A DNA stretch of 64,000 nucleotides from Njordibacter sp028825405 (GTDB lineage: Bacteria > Pseudomonadota > Gammaproteobacteria > Pseudomonadales > Balneatricaceae). The stretch covers positions 2,418,001 through 2,482,000 of the forward strand of contig NZ_CP159829.1 in NCBI RefSeq assembly GCF_047730065.1. The letters run 5' to 3'. The notes beneath the pieces were generated by a model. That model was given only the letters and a program-made list of their open reading frames with translations. It had not been told where the DNA came from and searched no databases. The translations under genes were made by a program, and so were the position numbers. Of the stretch, positions 1-8,770 are shown piece by piece (the stretch's first letter is position 1; each line of letters opens with the position of its first letter).

Positions 1-274
1 TTACTGATTCTAAATCGTCTAAACTAGAGATTTTACTGGTTGCATGTCGACTCAGCGCCAACTCAAGATCTTGTTCACCAATACCGCTGCCATTATCACG
101 CACCCGCATCAGCTTTACGCCGCCTTGTTCTGCTTCGACATCAATTCTTGTGGCTTTAGCATCAAGACAGTTTTCCAACAGTTCTTTTATGACTGAAGCT
201 GGCCGCTCTACCACTTCACCGGCAGCAATTTGGTTGGCCAAACGAGGACTTAGTTGATGGATTTTTGCAATCAT
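1..274 (-). CDS. mutL: DNA mismatch repair protein MutL (5' part, runs off window)
   Basis: This is the first 91 codons of MutL, the GHKL ATPase that links MutS mismatch recognition to downstream repair. The translated N-terminus starts MIAKIHQLSPRLANQIAAGE and shows the family motifs in order: KELLENCLDA (about residues 30-39, with Cys where Ser is common), VRDNGSGI (58-65) and a later HATSK segment. These form the ATP-binding pocket. The ATG at 274 is the family start. The gene follows amiB by 32 bases on the same strand, as in the common tsaE-amiB-mutL operon. The rest of the protein lies outside the window. Confidence 0.95.
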   Translation of the reverse strand, partial: MIAKIHQLSPRLANQIAAGEVVERPASVIKELLENCLDAKATRIDVEAEQGGVKLMRVRDNGSGIGEQDLELALSRHATSKISSLDDLESV

Positions 275-306
275 TGGGGACTCGTAATCAATAATGGACA
301 GGCCAA

Positions 307-1674
307 CTAGCCAGCTGGAATAATCAGCACTCTACCCACCTGCAAGGTGGATTTATTAGTCATTTTATTAGCAATTTGCAACCGCTTCACACTGGTACTA
401 AAACGCTGGGCAATGCGTGAAAGTGTATCACCTGACACCACTTTATAGGAGCGTAATTTTCGCTTTGCTTCTACCACAGAGGCGATGTAAGTATTCGCTT
501 CAGGATGATTGTAAAAGTAGTTTTTTATACCCATAAAAATAGCCTTAGCCATTTTTTTTTGATACTGCTTAGTGCGCAGCTTTGCAGCCTCACCAGGATT
601 AGAAATAAACCCAGTCTCCACAAGAATAGAGGGCACATCGGGTGATTTAAGTACCACAAAACCAGCTTTTTCTACATGTTTTTTATGCAACCTAGCAATT
701 TTCCCGATATTTCCAAGCACTTCTCGAGCAATGCCCTCACCAGTTGTTTGGCTGTAGTTCATCGACATGTCGATTAATGTCATCACCACATCATCCTCTT
801 TATCTTCCAAGCTAATACCACCAATGCCTCCAATTTGGTCAGCATCATTTTCTTTTTGCGCCAACCATCGTCCCATTTCACTTGAGGCTCCTCGAGACGA
901 CAATATCCACACCGATGCCCCTTTGGCTTTGCCATTTTTAAAAGCATCGGCATGAATGGAAATAAACAAATCTGCCTTGGCTTTGCGGGCTTTGTTAGTT
1001 CGCCCCCTAAGACTAATATAGTAATCACCTGTGCGAGTCAGCAGCGGCTCAAACCCTGGTTCCTTTTTTAATAGCGCTTCTAGGTATTTCGCAATGCTTA
1101 AAACCACACGCTTTTCTTGTAACTTTTTACCACCAAACCTGGGGCCTAAAGCACCAGGGTCTTCGCCACCATGGCCAGCATCTATGGCAATCAGAATGTC
1201 CCTTTGACTATCCAGCAGGTCCAAGCTACTTAGGGCAGTGGTTTTTGGCTGTGATGGCTTTGCCACAGTGCCTGCTGCAAGTTTTACTGGCGGTTTTTTA
1301 TAATTGGATAAATCGACCACCAAACGATGACCATAACTCGAGTTCGGCACCAAGGTGAAAATTTTGTGATTAGTTTTGTATGCTAAGTCGAGCACTAACC
1401 TTAATTTGTTATCGCTACGTTGGCTAGACCGAATACTGCGTATGGGACTGTTAGTAAAGTCTAATACTAAAGAGGTGGCCAAAGTACTTCGATCAATATC
1501 AATCACCAGACGGTCTGGATTATCTAGCGTAATTTCTTCAAAGGTAACAGCAGCACTGGTGTCAAACACTAACCGTGTATTATCAGGAGCAGGCCAAATA
1601 CGAATATTTTCTATACTGGCTGCCCACGTAAGCAAAGGGCAGCTCACTAATAAAGCCCAAAACAAAAACCTCAT
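307..1674 (-). CDS. amiB: N-acetylmuramoyl-L-alanine amidase AmiB-type, periplasmic
   Basis: This 455-residue zinc amidase cleaves the amide bond between MurNAc and the stem peptide and helps split septal peptidoglycan during division. Residues 1-19 are a signal peptide (hydrophobic run, cleavage near WAA). An AMIN domain follows (about 20-125) and would direct the enzyme to the septum. The Amidase_3 domain (about 160-390) has likely zinc and catalytic residues His168 (DAGHGG), Glu187, His241 (SIHAD) and Glu353 (VETGF). A single LysM repeat closes the protein (about 410-454). Its ATG overlaps the tsaE stop by four bases, so the two are probably translationally coupled. Confidence 0.96.
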   Translation of the reverse strand: MRFLFWALLVSCPLLTWAASIENIRIWPAPDNTRLVFDTSAAVTFEEITLDNPDRLVIDIDRSTLATSLVLDFTNSPIRSIRSSQRSDNKLRLVLDLAYKTNHKIFTLVPNSSYGHRLVVDLSNYKKPPVKLAAGTVAKPSQPKTTALSSLDLLDSQRDILIAIDAGHGGEDPGALGPRFGGKKLQEKRVVLSIAKYLEALLKKEPGFEPLLTRTGDYYISLRGRTNKARKAKADLFISIHADAFKNGKAKGASVWILSSRGASSEMGRWLAQKENDADQIGGIGGISLEDKEDDVVMTLIDMSMNYSQTTGEGIAREVLGNIGKIARLHKKHVEKAGFVVLKSPDVPSILVETGFISNPGEAAKLRTKQYQKKMAKAIFMGIKNYFYNHPEANTYIASVVEAKRKLRSYKVVSGDTLSRIAQRFSTSVKRLQIANKMTNKSTLQVGRVLIIPAG

Positions 1675-2153
1675 TGCTGCACCTTACCTAGGTGAACCAA
1701 AACGCCATCACCCATGTTGGTTTGAGCCACAAAGGTAAGTTTGCGCCCCCGCTCCAATGGGTGAATCGTTAAAACAACATCGGCAGTGGGTAGGAAACCC
1801 TTACCTTTATCCGGCCACTCTACTAAATTAATCGCACAGCCATCAAAGTAGTCTCGAATACCCAAGTATTCTAATTCTTCAGGGTGCCCCAAGCGATAAA
1901 GGTCGAAGTGATGTACCTTTTGCTGCTTAAACTGATAAGGTTCCACCAGTGTATAAGTGGGGCTTTTGGTTGCTCCTTGATGGCCAAAGTGACGCATAAT
2001 CCCTCTGGTGAAGGTGGTTTTTCCCATACCCAAATCACCTTGTAAAAATACTGTAGCTCCTTGAGCACTAGCACTTAACACCTGACCAAACTGCATACCC
2101 AAAGCCACCATTGCATCTTCTCCGTGCGCTTGTAGTTGGTACTCTTGGGACAT
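1671..2153 (-). CDS. tsaE: tRNA threonylcarbamoyladenosine biosynthesis protein TsaE
   Basis: This 160-residue P-loop ATPase works with TsaB and TsaD to make t6A at position 37 of ANN-decoding tRNAs. The Walker A motif GDLGMGKT lies at 39-46. The family segments SPTYTLVEPY (64-73), HHFDLYRL (81-88) and LVEWPDKG (110-117) are all present, and length is normal. It heads a tsaE-amiB-mutL run. In Escherichia coli the NAD(P)HX repair gene nnr precedes tsaE; here nothing lies between tsaE and the divergent queG except 146 bases of promoter region. Confidence 0.95.
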   Translation of the reverse strand: MSQEYQLQAHGEDAMVALGMQFGQVLSASAQGATVFLQGDLGMGKTTFTRGIMRHFGHQGATKSPTYTLVEPYQFKQQKVHHFDLYRLGHPEELEYLGIRDYFDGCAINLVEWPDKGKGFLPTADVVLTIHPLERGRKLTFVAQTNMGDGVLVHLGKVQQ

Positions 2154-2299
2154 GAATGCATCGATCCTATTTTGTGGGTCATTTAATAGATTGCAATATA
2201 GCCTAAAAGCACAATAAAAACCGCCATTCTAGTCGTTATTTCATTGGTTTTTTTAGTTTTTACAGCTTCGGGTGATTCGACTAGGTTAGAATAAGCGCT

Positions 2300-3499
2300 A
2301 TGCCAACTTCAAACGCTCCATTGTTATCGGCGCCGCCTTCGCCACCTTCGCCAACTTTGCCCCCTGGCCTCACAGAGCAGGAGCTTACAGATCTTGCCCT
2401 GCGTATCAAACAACTCGCTGAGGAATTTGGCTTTGCCGATTGTGGCATTACCGATACAGATAACGAAGCAGCAGGTCAACACCTCGAACAGTGGTTAGAT
2501 CTTGGCTACCATGCCGACATGGACTACATGAGTAAACACGGTAGCAAACGTTATCGTGCCCAAGAACTGGTGCCTGGTACACAGCGCATCATATGTTTGC
2601 GCATGGATTACTTAGACCCAACTTTAACCACGCTCAGCACTCTCGAAGATGCAGAACAAGCGTACATTGCTCGCTATGCCCTTGGCCGTGATTACCATAA
2701 ACTTGTGCGCAAGCGCTTGGCGCAACTGAGTAAAGCCATTGAGGCTTTAATCGGCCCATTTGGCCACCGTGTGTTTGTTGACAGCGCTCCCGTGCTAGAA
2801 AAACCCCTTGCACAAAAAGCGGGCCTGGGCTGGCAAGGCAAACACACCCTGCTTATCAACCGCAAGCAAGGGTCTTGGTTTTTTTTAGGTGAGATCTTTG
2901 TTGATCTGCCGCTCCCGATTGACCCCCCCTATGATAAAGATCATTGCAGTCGATGCAGCTCCTGCATGACTGTATGCCCAACCTCGGCTTTTCCTAAGCC
3001 TTATGTGCTTGATGCCAACCGTTGTATCGCCTACCTGACGATAGAACACAAAGGCTCTATTGACGAAGAACTGCGTCCATTAATGGGCAACCGCGTCTTT
3101 GGTTGTGATGATTGTCAACTGGCCTGTCCTTGGAACCGAGCCCCAGCAGTGAGCCATGAAGATGACTTTAAACCTCGTCACGGATTAGACCAAGCGAAAT
3201 TAGCCGAGCTATTTAAGTGGACGCAAGAGCAATTCCTTAGCCGCACCGAAGGCTCACCCATAAGGCGTGCTGGGTTTGAAGGTTGGCAACGCAACTTAGC
3301 TATTGGTTTAGGTAATGGACCGGCCACAGAAAATATTATCAAGGCACTTAATGATCAGCAGCCTTTGGCCAGTCCAATGGTTAAGGAACACATAGACTGG
3401 GCCCTAAAACAACTGCAGCAGCGCCAAAAGCAACTCATTCAATTAACGCCTGTGCCTTTAAGGACTCATCTAGCCAAAAAACTAAAACACCTCACCTGA
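2300..3499 (+). CDS. queG: Epoxyqueuosine reductase QueG
   Basis: This 399-residue cobalamin-dependent iron-sulfur enzyme reduces epoxyqueuosine to queuosine in tRNA, the last step of Q synthesis. Two ferredoxin-like clusters are visible: Cys216/219/222/226 (CSRCSSCMTVCP) and Cys269/272/276 (CDDCQLACP), plus Cys242. The first 22 residues are a proline- and serine-rich stretch absent from typical members, and the ribosome-binding site before ATG 2300 is weak, so translation may begin further in. The C-terminal helical repeat region is intact. It is divergent from tsaE. The queC-queE-queD genes for the pathway's early steps lie at 41-42.6 kb. Confidence 0.94.
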   Translation: MPTSNAPLLSAPPSPPSPTLPPGLTEQELTDLALRIKQLAEEFGFADCGITDTDNEAAGQHLEQWLDLGYHADMDYMSKHGSKRYRAQELVPGTQRIICLRMDYLDPTLTTLSTLEDAEQAYIARYALGRDYHKLVRKRLAQLSKAIEALIGPFGHRVFVDSAPVLEKPLAQKAGLGWQGKHTLLINRKQGSWFFLGEIFVDLPLPIDPPYDKDHCSRCSSCMTVCPTSAFPKPYVLDANRCIAYLTIEHKGSIDEELRPLMGNRVFGCDDCQLACPWNRAPAVSHEDDFKPRHGLDQAKLAELFKWTQEQFLSRTEGSPIRRAGFEGWQRNLAIGLGNGPATENIIKALNDQQPLASPMVKEHIDWALKQLQQRQKQLIQLTPVPLRTHLAKKLKHLT

Positions 3500-3713
3500 G
3501 TGTTTATAAAACTCAAACATAGTGTGAGTGCGGGTTTGCATCCACATCTACTGTGAAACCTTAGGTCAATGGAACCCCCACCCAAGCCGCCATTTATCCA
3601 TGTTAGACTTATCATCATAGAGCGACTGTGTGCATGTGCAGACATTTCAATCTGCCTGCCTTGAGCAAGCTTATTAACTGACCTAAAACACCCCACAAAA
3701 GGTACCTCCTCCT

Positions 3714-4571
3714 GTGAATATCCCTGCCAGCCTCAACGGTTTATATGCCAGCTCAGTCCAAGTAAATACCAAAAAAAAATGGATTATTGCTGTGGTGGGT
3801 GGTGACATATTACTCGCCCACCCTGAAGCAAAAGCTAGCAACCCCATTATTGACAGCGATATGGCTGAGCCATTGAGCTTGCTTTGTCAACGTAAACTCA
3901 CCCTTGGTCAATGGCATAGCCGAGATTGTGAAGTATGGGAATTAAAGACTAATACCCCCAAGATTGAAGCTAAAGGCTATCGTTTGGTGACATTGCGCGA
4001 CATCTTAGCCGTTGCTGGCAAGGAAGTGTTTACTTTGGTATGTCGGGCTGTACAGTTGTTGGATTGGCAAGATACACACCGTTTTTGTGGCACATGCGGC
4101 CAACCTAATCAAGCCACAGATAGAGAACACGCGATGACCTGTGTTGCTTGCAATATTAATAACTACCCCCGCATATCGCCTTGTGTAATCGTTCTGGTGA
4201 CCCATGGAAATGAATGTCTTTTGGCGCGCAATGCCAACTGGCCCAGTAACCGGTTTAGTGCATTGGCAGGTTACCTTGAGGCTGGGGAAAGCGCTGAGCA
4301 GGCGCTTCACCGAGAAGTGTTTGAAGAAGTAGGTTTGGTCATCAACAATATTCAATATGTCGGCAGTCAGTCTTGGCCTTATCCTGGACAACTCATGCTT
4401 GGTTTTATTGCCAATGCCACAAGTAAGGAAATTAAAATTGATGGCATTGAAATCGCAGAAGCAAACTGGTTTCGATACGATCAATTACCCGAAACTATTG
4501 CCCCACCGGGAATTATGGCAGGCCGCCTAATCCAACAATATGTACAACAGGCAACATTAACCTATGGCTAG
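3714..4571 (+). CDS. nudC: NADH pyrophosphatase NudC
   Basis: This 285-residue Nudix hydrolase cleaves NAD(H) and can remove the NAD cap from RNA. A zinc ribbon is formed by Cys125, Cys128, Cys143 and Cys146. The Nudix box GX5EX7REUXEEXGU spans 186-208 (GYLEAGE ... REVFEEVGL). Downstream, SQSWPYPGQLML (218-229) is the NudC version of the SQPWPFP specificity motif, which separates this family from other Nudix enzymes. The start is a GTG with an AAGG upstream. The 214-base gap before it holds nothing recognisable beyond possible promoter sequence. It faces orn tail to tail. Confidence 0.94.
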   Translation: MNIPASLNGLYASSVQVNTKKKWIIAVVGGDILLAHPEAKASNPIIDSDMAEPLSLLCQRKLTLGQWHSRDCEVWELKTNTPKIEAKGYRLVTLRDILAVAGKEVFTLVCRAVQLLDWQDTHRFCGTCGQPNQATDREHAMTCVACNINNYPRISPCVIVLVTHGNECLLARNANWPSNRFSALAGYLEAGESAEQALHREVFEEVGLVINNIQYVGSQSWPYPGQLMLGFIANATSKEIKIDGIEIAEANWFRYDQLPETIAPPGIMAGRLIQQYVQQATLTYG

Positions 4572-4604
4572 TTGAGTTAGTGCTCTCAATTAACCACTCT
4601 AAGT

Positions 4605-5153
4605 TTACGGGGCCATTTTCAAAAAATGATCACGATAATAAGCCATTTCGGTAATTGAATCGCGCACATCATCTAAGGCCAAATGAGTCCCATCTTTTTT
4701 GAGCCCGTCGAGTAAATCTGGGCGCCACCGGCGGGCCAGTTCTTTGAGAGTACTTACGTCTAAATTGCGGTAATGAAAATAAGCCTCCAACTGAGGCATG
4801 TACTTCACTAAAAAGCGCCGATCTTGGCCAATGGTGTTGCCACACATAGGTGAGTGCCCCCCGTCAACGAAAGTTTTAAGAAACGTTAGGGTTTGCTGCT
4901 CTGCATCTGAACAACTGACCTTACTTTCGCGCACTCTTTGGGTCAGACCTGATTGACCGTGTTGTTTAATACACCAAGCATTCATATTTTCCAGCACTGA
5001 ATCACTTTGATGGATGACAAGTGATGGCCCTTCACCCAAAACATTTAAATGCGCGTCCGTAACAATGGTGGCGATTTCAATGATAACGTCTTGTTCAGGG
5101 TCCAGACCGGTCATTTCTAAGTCTAACCAAATTAAATTGTGTGCTTGTTTCAC
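4605..5153 (-). CDS. orn: Oligoribonuclease Orn
   Basis: This 182-residue DEDDh 3'-5' exonuclease finishes RNA decay by degrading di- to pentanucleotides, including pGpG from cyclic-di-GMP turnover. The catalytic residues are in place: Asp11 and Glu13 (WLDLEMTG), Asp111 (GQDRRF), His157 and Asp162 (HLALDD). Length matches the family. It is divergent from rsgA with 94 bases between starts, the same pairing as in Escherichia coli. Confidence 0.97.
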   Translation of the reverse strand: MKQAHNLIWLDLEMTGLDPEQDVIIEIATIVTDAHLNVLGEGPSLVIHQSDSVLENMNAWCIKQHGQSGLTQRVRESKVSCSDAEQQTLTFLKTFVDGGHSPMCGNTIGQDRRFLVKYMPQLEAYFHYRNLDVSTLKELARRWRPDLLDGLKKDGTHLALDDVRDSITEMAYYRDHFLKMAP

Positions 5154-5247
5154 AAGAAAAGTGCTCTAGTAAGATTGATACACTGAATTATGCCTCACTT
5201 CGCGGTAGAATGGAGCCTTTACTGACACAACAGTACATTAATTCTCC

Positions 5248-6285
5248 ATGGCCAAACGTAAACTCACCCGCCACCAACAATGGCAAATTGATAAAGTTCA
5301 AGAAGAACGCCGCGCGCGTGCGAACAAGCAAGATGGCGCCATAGAGCGAGCCATAGAACATGGCGACCTATCCCCAGAACAGCAGGGGCTGATCATAGCC
5401 CACTATGGCTCTTTAATTGATGTGGAAGCTTTACATGGCCAGCACCAAGGTGAAGTCTTCCGTTGCAAAATCCGCTCTAATTTAGGCTTCCTCGTTACGG
5501 GTGACCAAGTTTCTTGGCGTCAAGCAGCAGATCAATCAGGGGTTATTGTGGCTCGCGATGACCGCCATAGCATTTTAAGCCGGCCCAACAAATATGGTGA
5601 TCTTAAACCTGTGGCCGCTAATATTGATCAGATTATTGTTACTTTCGCGCCCAAACCCTATGCCCATGCTAGTTTGATAGATCGATATCTAGTGGCGGCA
5701 GAGGCCAGTAACATTGAACCCATTTTGCTGCTCAACAAAACTGATTTATTAGATGAAGAGGCACAGATCCATTTGGAACCTATGTTAGCCCGCTACCAAA
5801 CTCTGGGTTACCGCATTATCCGCGCCTCGACCCAAAGCTTAGCAGGCCTAGAGGCATTATATGCGGCATTAAATAATAAAGTGAGCGTGTTTGTTGGGCA
5901 ATCAGGTGTTGGCAAGTCTAGTCTGGTGAATGTACTACTACCGGGCGTAGATATTAAAACCAGCGCTTTATCTGAACAAACTAATAAAGGTGTTCACACT
6001 ACGACCACAGCTAAATTATTCCATATCCCCAATGGTGGACAGTTAATTGACTCTCCAGGTATACGTGAGTTTGGTCTTTGGCATATGGACACAGCGACCC
6101 TCCTAGAGGGTTTTGTAGAGTTTAGGCCCTATTTAGGCTACTGTAAATTTAGTGATTGTAGCCATGATCATGAGCCAGCTTGTGCATTATTAAAGGCTTT
6201 AGAAGAGGGTCATATCGACCCTATCCGTATGGCCAGCTTTCAACACATTAAAGCGTCTTTAGACGACTTCACCACACATAATTAA
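5248..6285 (+). CDS. rsgA: Small ribosomal subunit biogenesis GTPase RsgA
   Basis: This 345-residue circularly permuted GTPase matures the 30S subunit late in assembly. The G motifs appear in permuted order: G4 NKTD (163-166), G1 GQSGVGKS (217-224), G3 DSPG (268-271). A C-terminal zinc knuckle uses Cys299, Cys304, His306 and Cys312. An OB domain lies upstream of the G domain, and the basic N-terminus is typical. It is followed after nine bases by psd, so the two probably form an operon, as in enterobacteria. Confidence 0.96.
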   Translation: MAKRKLTRHQQWQIDKVQEERRARANKQDGAIERAIEHGDLSPEQQGLIIAHYGSLIDVEALHGQHQGEVFRCKIRSNLGFLVTGDQVSWRQAADQSGVIVARDDRHSILSRPNKYGDLKPVAANIDQIIVTFAPKPYAHASLIDRYLVAAEASNIEPILLLNKTDLLDEEAQIHLEPMLARYQTLGYRIIRASTQSLAGLEALYAALNNKVSVFVGQSGVGKSSLVNVLLPGVDIKTSALSEQTNKGVHTTTTAKLFHIPNGGQLIDSPGIREFGLWHMDTATLLEGFVEFRPYLGYCKFSDCSHDHEPACALLKALEEGHIDPIRMASFQHIKASLDDFTTHN

Positions 6286-6294
6286 GGATTTATA

Positions 6295-7146
6295 ATGGGC
6301 GACCGTTTATTTGTACTGATGCAGTATTTGTTACCGAAACACTTAATTTCACGCCTAGTAGGTATGCTAGCCCATAGTTCAATACCTGTCATCAAAGACC
6401 CCTTTATTCGTGCTTTTGTAAAACATTTCAAGGTCAACATGGCGGAAGCTGAACGTCAAAATCCTACTGATTATGATAGTTTTAATGACTTTTTTACTCG
6501 CAGTCTTAAGCTTGATGCTCGTCCCATTGATCATCATCCAAAACACCTGGCCTGCCCGGTCGATGGCGCTATTAGCCAGATTGGAAAAATAACTGGGCAG
6601 AGCCTATTCCAAGCCAAGGACCATGAGTTCAACCTCACTAGTTTGCTGGGTGGCAATAGTGATCTTGCCAAGCCTTTTATTGATGGTGATTTTGCTACTA
6701 TTTACTTGGCACCTAAAGACTACCATCGTATTCATATGCCCTGTGACGGTCAACTCACCCATATGGTGCATGTGCCAGGCGAATTATTTTCTGTTAATAA
6801 AGCCACAGCTGGCCAAGTGCCAAGCTTATTTGCTCGTAATGAACGGGTAGTGGCTATTTTTGAAACGGAATTTGGTCCTATGGCTATGGTCCTTGTAGGG
6901 GCTATGATTGTGGCCAGTGTAGAAACTGTTTGGGCAGGGTTGGTGTGTCCTAAAGGTCAGGTCGTGAGCCAGTTTAACTATGGCCATCAAGAGCCCATCG
7001 TATTGCACAGGGGAGAAGAAATGGGGCACTTTAAATTAGGCTCCACCGTAGTTTTGTGTTTACCAAAAGGGGTCAGTCAATGGCCCAAAGAACTCAGTGC
7101 TGGCACCACCACTCGATTGGGCCAAATGCTGGCCGAATTAACATAA
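6295..7146 (+). CDS. psd: Phosphatidylserine decarboxylase proenzyme
   Basis: This 283-residue membrane-associated enzyme converts phosphatidylserine to phosphatidylethanolamine. It is a pyruvoyl enzyme that cleaves itself at the LGST motif (248-251), where Ser250 becomes the pyruvoyl group of the alpha chain. The self-cleavage triad partners Asp90 (PVDG) and His147 (DYHRIH) are present. Length and motif spacing match the bacterial PSD-B type. It lies just downstream of rsgA and faces epmA tail to tail, with only 27 bases between the two genes. Confidence 0.96.
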   Translation: MGDRLFVLMQYLLPKHLISRLVGMLAHSSIPVIKDPFIRAFVKHFKVNMAEAERQNPTDYDSFNDFFTRSLKLDARPIDHHPKHLACPVDGAISQIGKITGQSLFQAKDHEFNLTSLLGGNSDLAKPFIDGDFATIYLAPKDYHRIHMPCDGQLTHMVHVPGELFSVNKATAGQVPSLFARNERVVAIFETEFGPMAMVLVGAMIVASVETVWAGLVCPKGQVVSQFNYGHQEPIVLHRGEEMGHFKLGSTVVLCLPKGVSQWPKELSAGTTTRLGQMLAELT

Positions 7147-7173
7147 TGTGTTTTTAAAACAATTGATCCATAC

Positions 7174-8157
7174 CTAGGCCCGGTGATGGTTAAACGCCAT
7201 CACCTTAGCAATATCAGCCTCACCAGAGGCTAACATTAACAAACGCTCTATACCTAAAGCAACGCCAGCGCACTCAGGTAACCCTGCTGCTAAGGCCTGA
7301 ATTAGCCTATCATCAGCTGCCATTGGCGTTTTTCCTATGGCTAATCGGGTCGCGTTATCCATTACAAAGCGCTGTTCTTGTTCTTGCGCGTCCGTCAATT
7401 CTTCATAGCCATTAGCCAACTCCATGCCATTAACATACACCTCAAAGCGCCGTGCCACTTGATTGCCAAACGCATCTATGTGAATCATTGCTAGGGCTGA
7501 TTGGCTGGCAGGGTAATCAAAAACAAAACACGCTTTGGGCAAATTGGGTTCGATACAGTGGCTCATTAACAAATCTAACCACGCATCTCGGGGAGCGCCA
7601 GCGTCCATTTGAATATCCACTTGGGCCAAGGCCTTGGCTTTTATGGCGTGATCACTAGCGGTGAGTGGGTTGATAGCAAGAATCATCTCGAAGGCCTGCT
7701 GATAACTCCAAAAATGCCACTTTAAGGCTTCGTTTTTTAGTACATAACTGATAAGGCAAGCGACTTCTTGCATCAACTGTTGCAGATTAAAACCGATACG
7801 ATACCACTCTAACAAGGTAAATTCTGGATTATGTCGGCGGCCTACTTCTCCATTTCGAAAGGCTTTTGCTATTTGATAGATACTGCCGCTGCCTGCAGCT
7901 AACAAGCGTTTCATTGCGTATTCAGGGGAAGACACAAGACACATTGAGTGCTTGATAGCTGCATCAGGCATTGTGCTATGTGAACCAAAGTCGACAGGTA
8001 TAGAATCTATATGAGGGTCAGATACCCCATAATGAGACATAACTGGGGTATCAACCTCAAGCACATCGAGGTTAGCAAAAAAATCTCTGATTTGGCTAAT
8101 GATCTTGGCACGTTGCTTAAGCTGTTTAATGTCAGCACTAGGTTGCCATGGCATCAT
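7174..8157 (-). CDS. epmA: Elongation factor P--(R)-beta-lysine ligase EpmA
   Basis: This 327-residue paralogue of class II lysyl-tRNA synthetase lacks the N-terminal anticodon-binding OB domain. It activates (R)-beta-lysine and attaches it to EF-P. Class II motif 2 is seen as FRNGEVGRRHNPEFTLLEW and motif 3 as GVALGIERLLML near the C-terminus. AGGA lies upstream of two consecutive ATG codons (8157 and 8154), and either could start. It is immediately downstream of efp, its substrate gene, with 13 bases between, so ligase and substrate are probably co-transcribed. Confidence 0.95.
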   Translation of the reverse strand: MMPWQPSADIKQLKQRAKIISQIRDFFANLDVLEVDTPVMSHYGVSDPHIDSIPVDFGSHSTMPDAAIKHSMCLVSSPEYAMKRLLAAGSGSIYQIAKAFRNGEVGRRHNPEFTLLEWYRIGFNLQQLMQEVACLISYVLKNEALKWHFWSYQQAFEMILAINPLTASDHAIKAKALAQVDIQMDAGAPRDAWLDLLMSHCIEPNLPKACFVFDYPASQSALAMIHIDAFGNQVARRFEVYVNGMELANGYEELTDAQEQEQRFVMDNATRLAIGKTPMAADDRLIQALAAGLPECAGVALGIERLLMLASGEADIAKVMAFNHHRA

Positions 8158-8170
8158 GAGAATCCTGTGT

Positions 8171-8737
8171 TTATGCGCGGCTCACGTAATCGCCTGTGCG
8201 AGTGTCAATCTTTAACATCTCGCCTTGCTCAATAAACAAAGGAACTCGCACGGTAGCACCTGTGGCTAAAGTCGCTGGCTTACTGCCCCCTTGAGCGGTA
8301 TCACCTTTCAGGCCAGGGTCTGTTTCTGTGACTTCTAGCTCCACAAAGTTTGGAGCAACAACAGCTAGGGGTGCATCATTCCATAAGGTGACAAGATATA
8401 TTTCCTGCTCTTTCAACCATTTAATACAGTCGCCTACGGCATTGACATCTGCACCATATTGCTCGAAAGTACCGTCTGCCATCATGAAGTGCCAAAACTC
8501 ACCATCCGTATATAGATATTCCATGTTCCGGTCCATCACGTCTGCCATTTCAATGGATTCTCCCGCTTTAAAGGTACGATCCCATACACGGCCCGATTTC
8601 AAGTTTTTCATCCTTACACGGGTAAATGCTTGCCCTTTACCTGGTTTGACAAACTCGACATCCACCATGGCACATGGATCACCTTCTAACATTACTTTAA
8701 GACCAGGTTTGAAATCGTTACTGCTATAATTAGCCAT
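8171..8737 (-). CDS. efp: Translation elongation factor P
   Basis: This 188-residue three-domain tRNA mimic relieves ribosome stalling at polyproline. The modified residue is Lys34 in VKPGKGQAF, the position that EpmA/EpmB lysylate. Length is standard and the domains are complete. It is co-directional with epmA and divergent from epmB, whose start is only 33 bases away, so all three genes of the modification pathway share one regulatory interval. Confidence 0.97.
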   Translation of the reverse strand: MANYSSNDFKPGLKVMLEGDPCAMVDVEFVKPGKGQAFTRVRMKNLKSGRVWDRTFKAGESIEMADVMDRNMEYLYTDGEFWHFMMADGTFEQYGADVNAVGDCIKWLKEQEIYLVTLWNDAPLAVVAPNFVELEVTETDPGLKGDTAQGGSKPATLATGATVRVPLFIEQGEMLKIDTRTGDYVSRA

Positions 8738-8770
8738 TTTTTCGCTCTAATGAAATAAACATCGGGGAAT

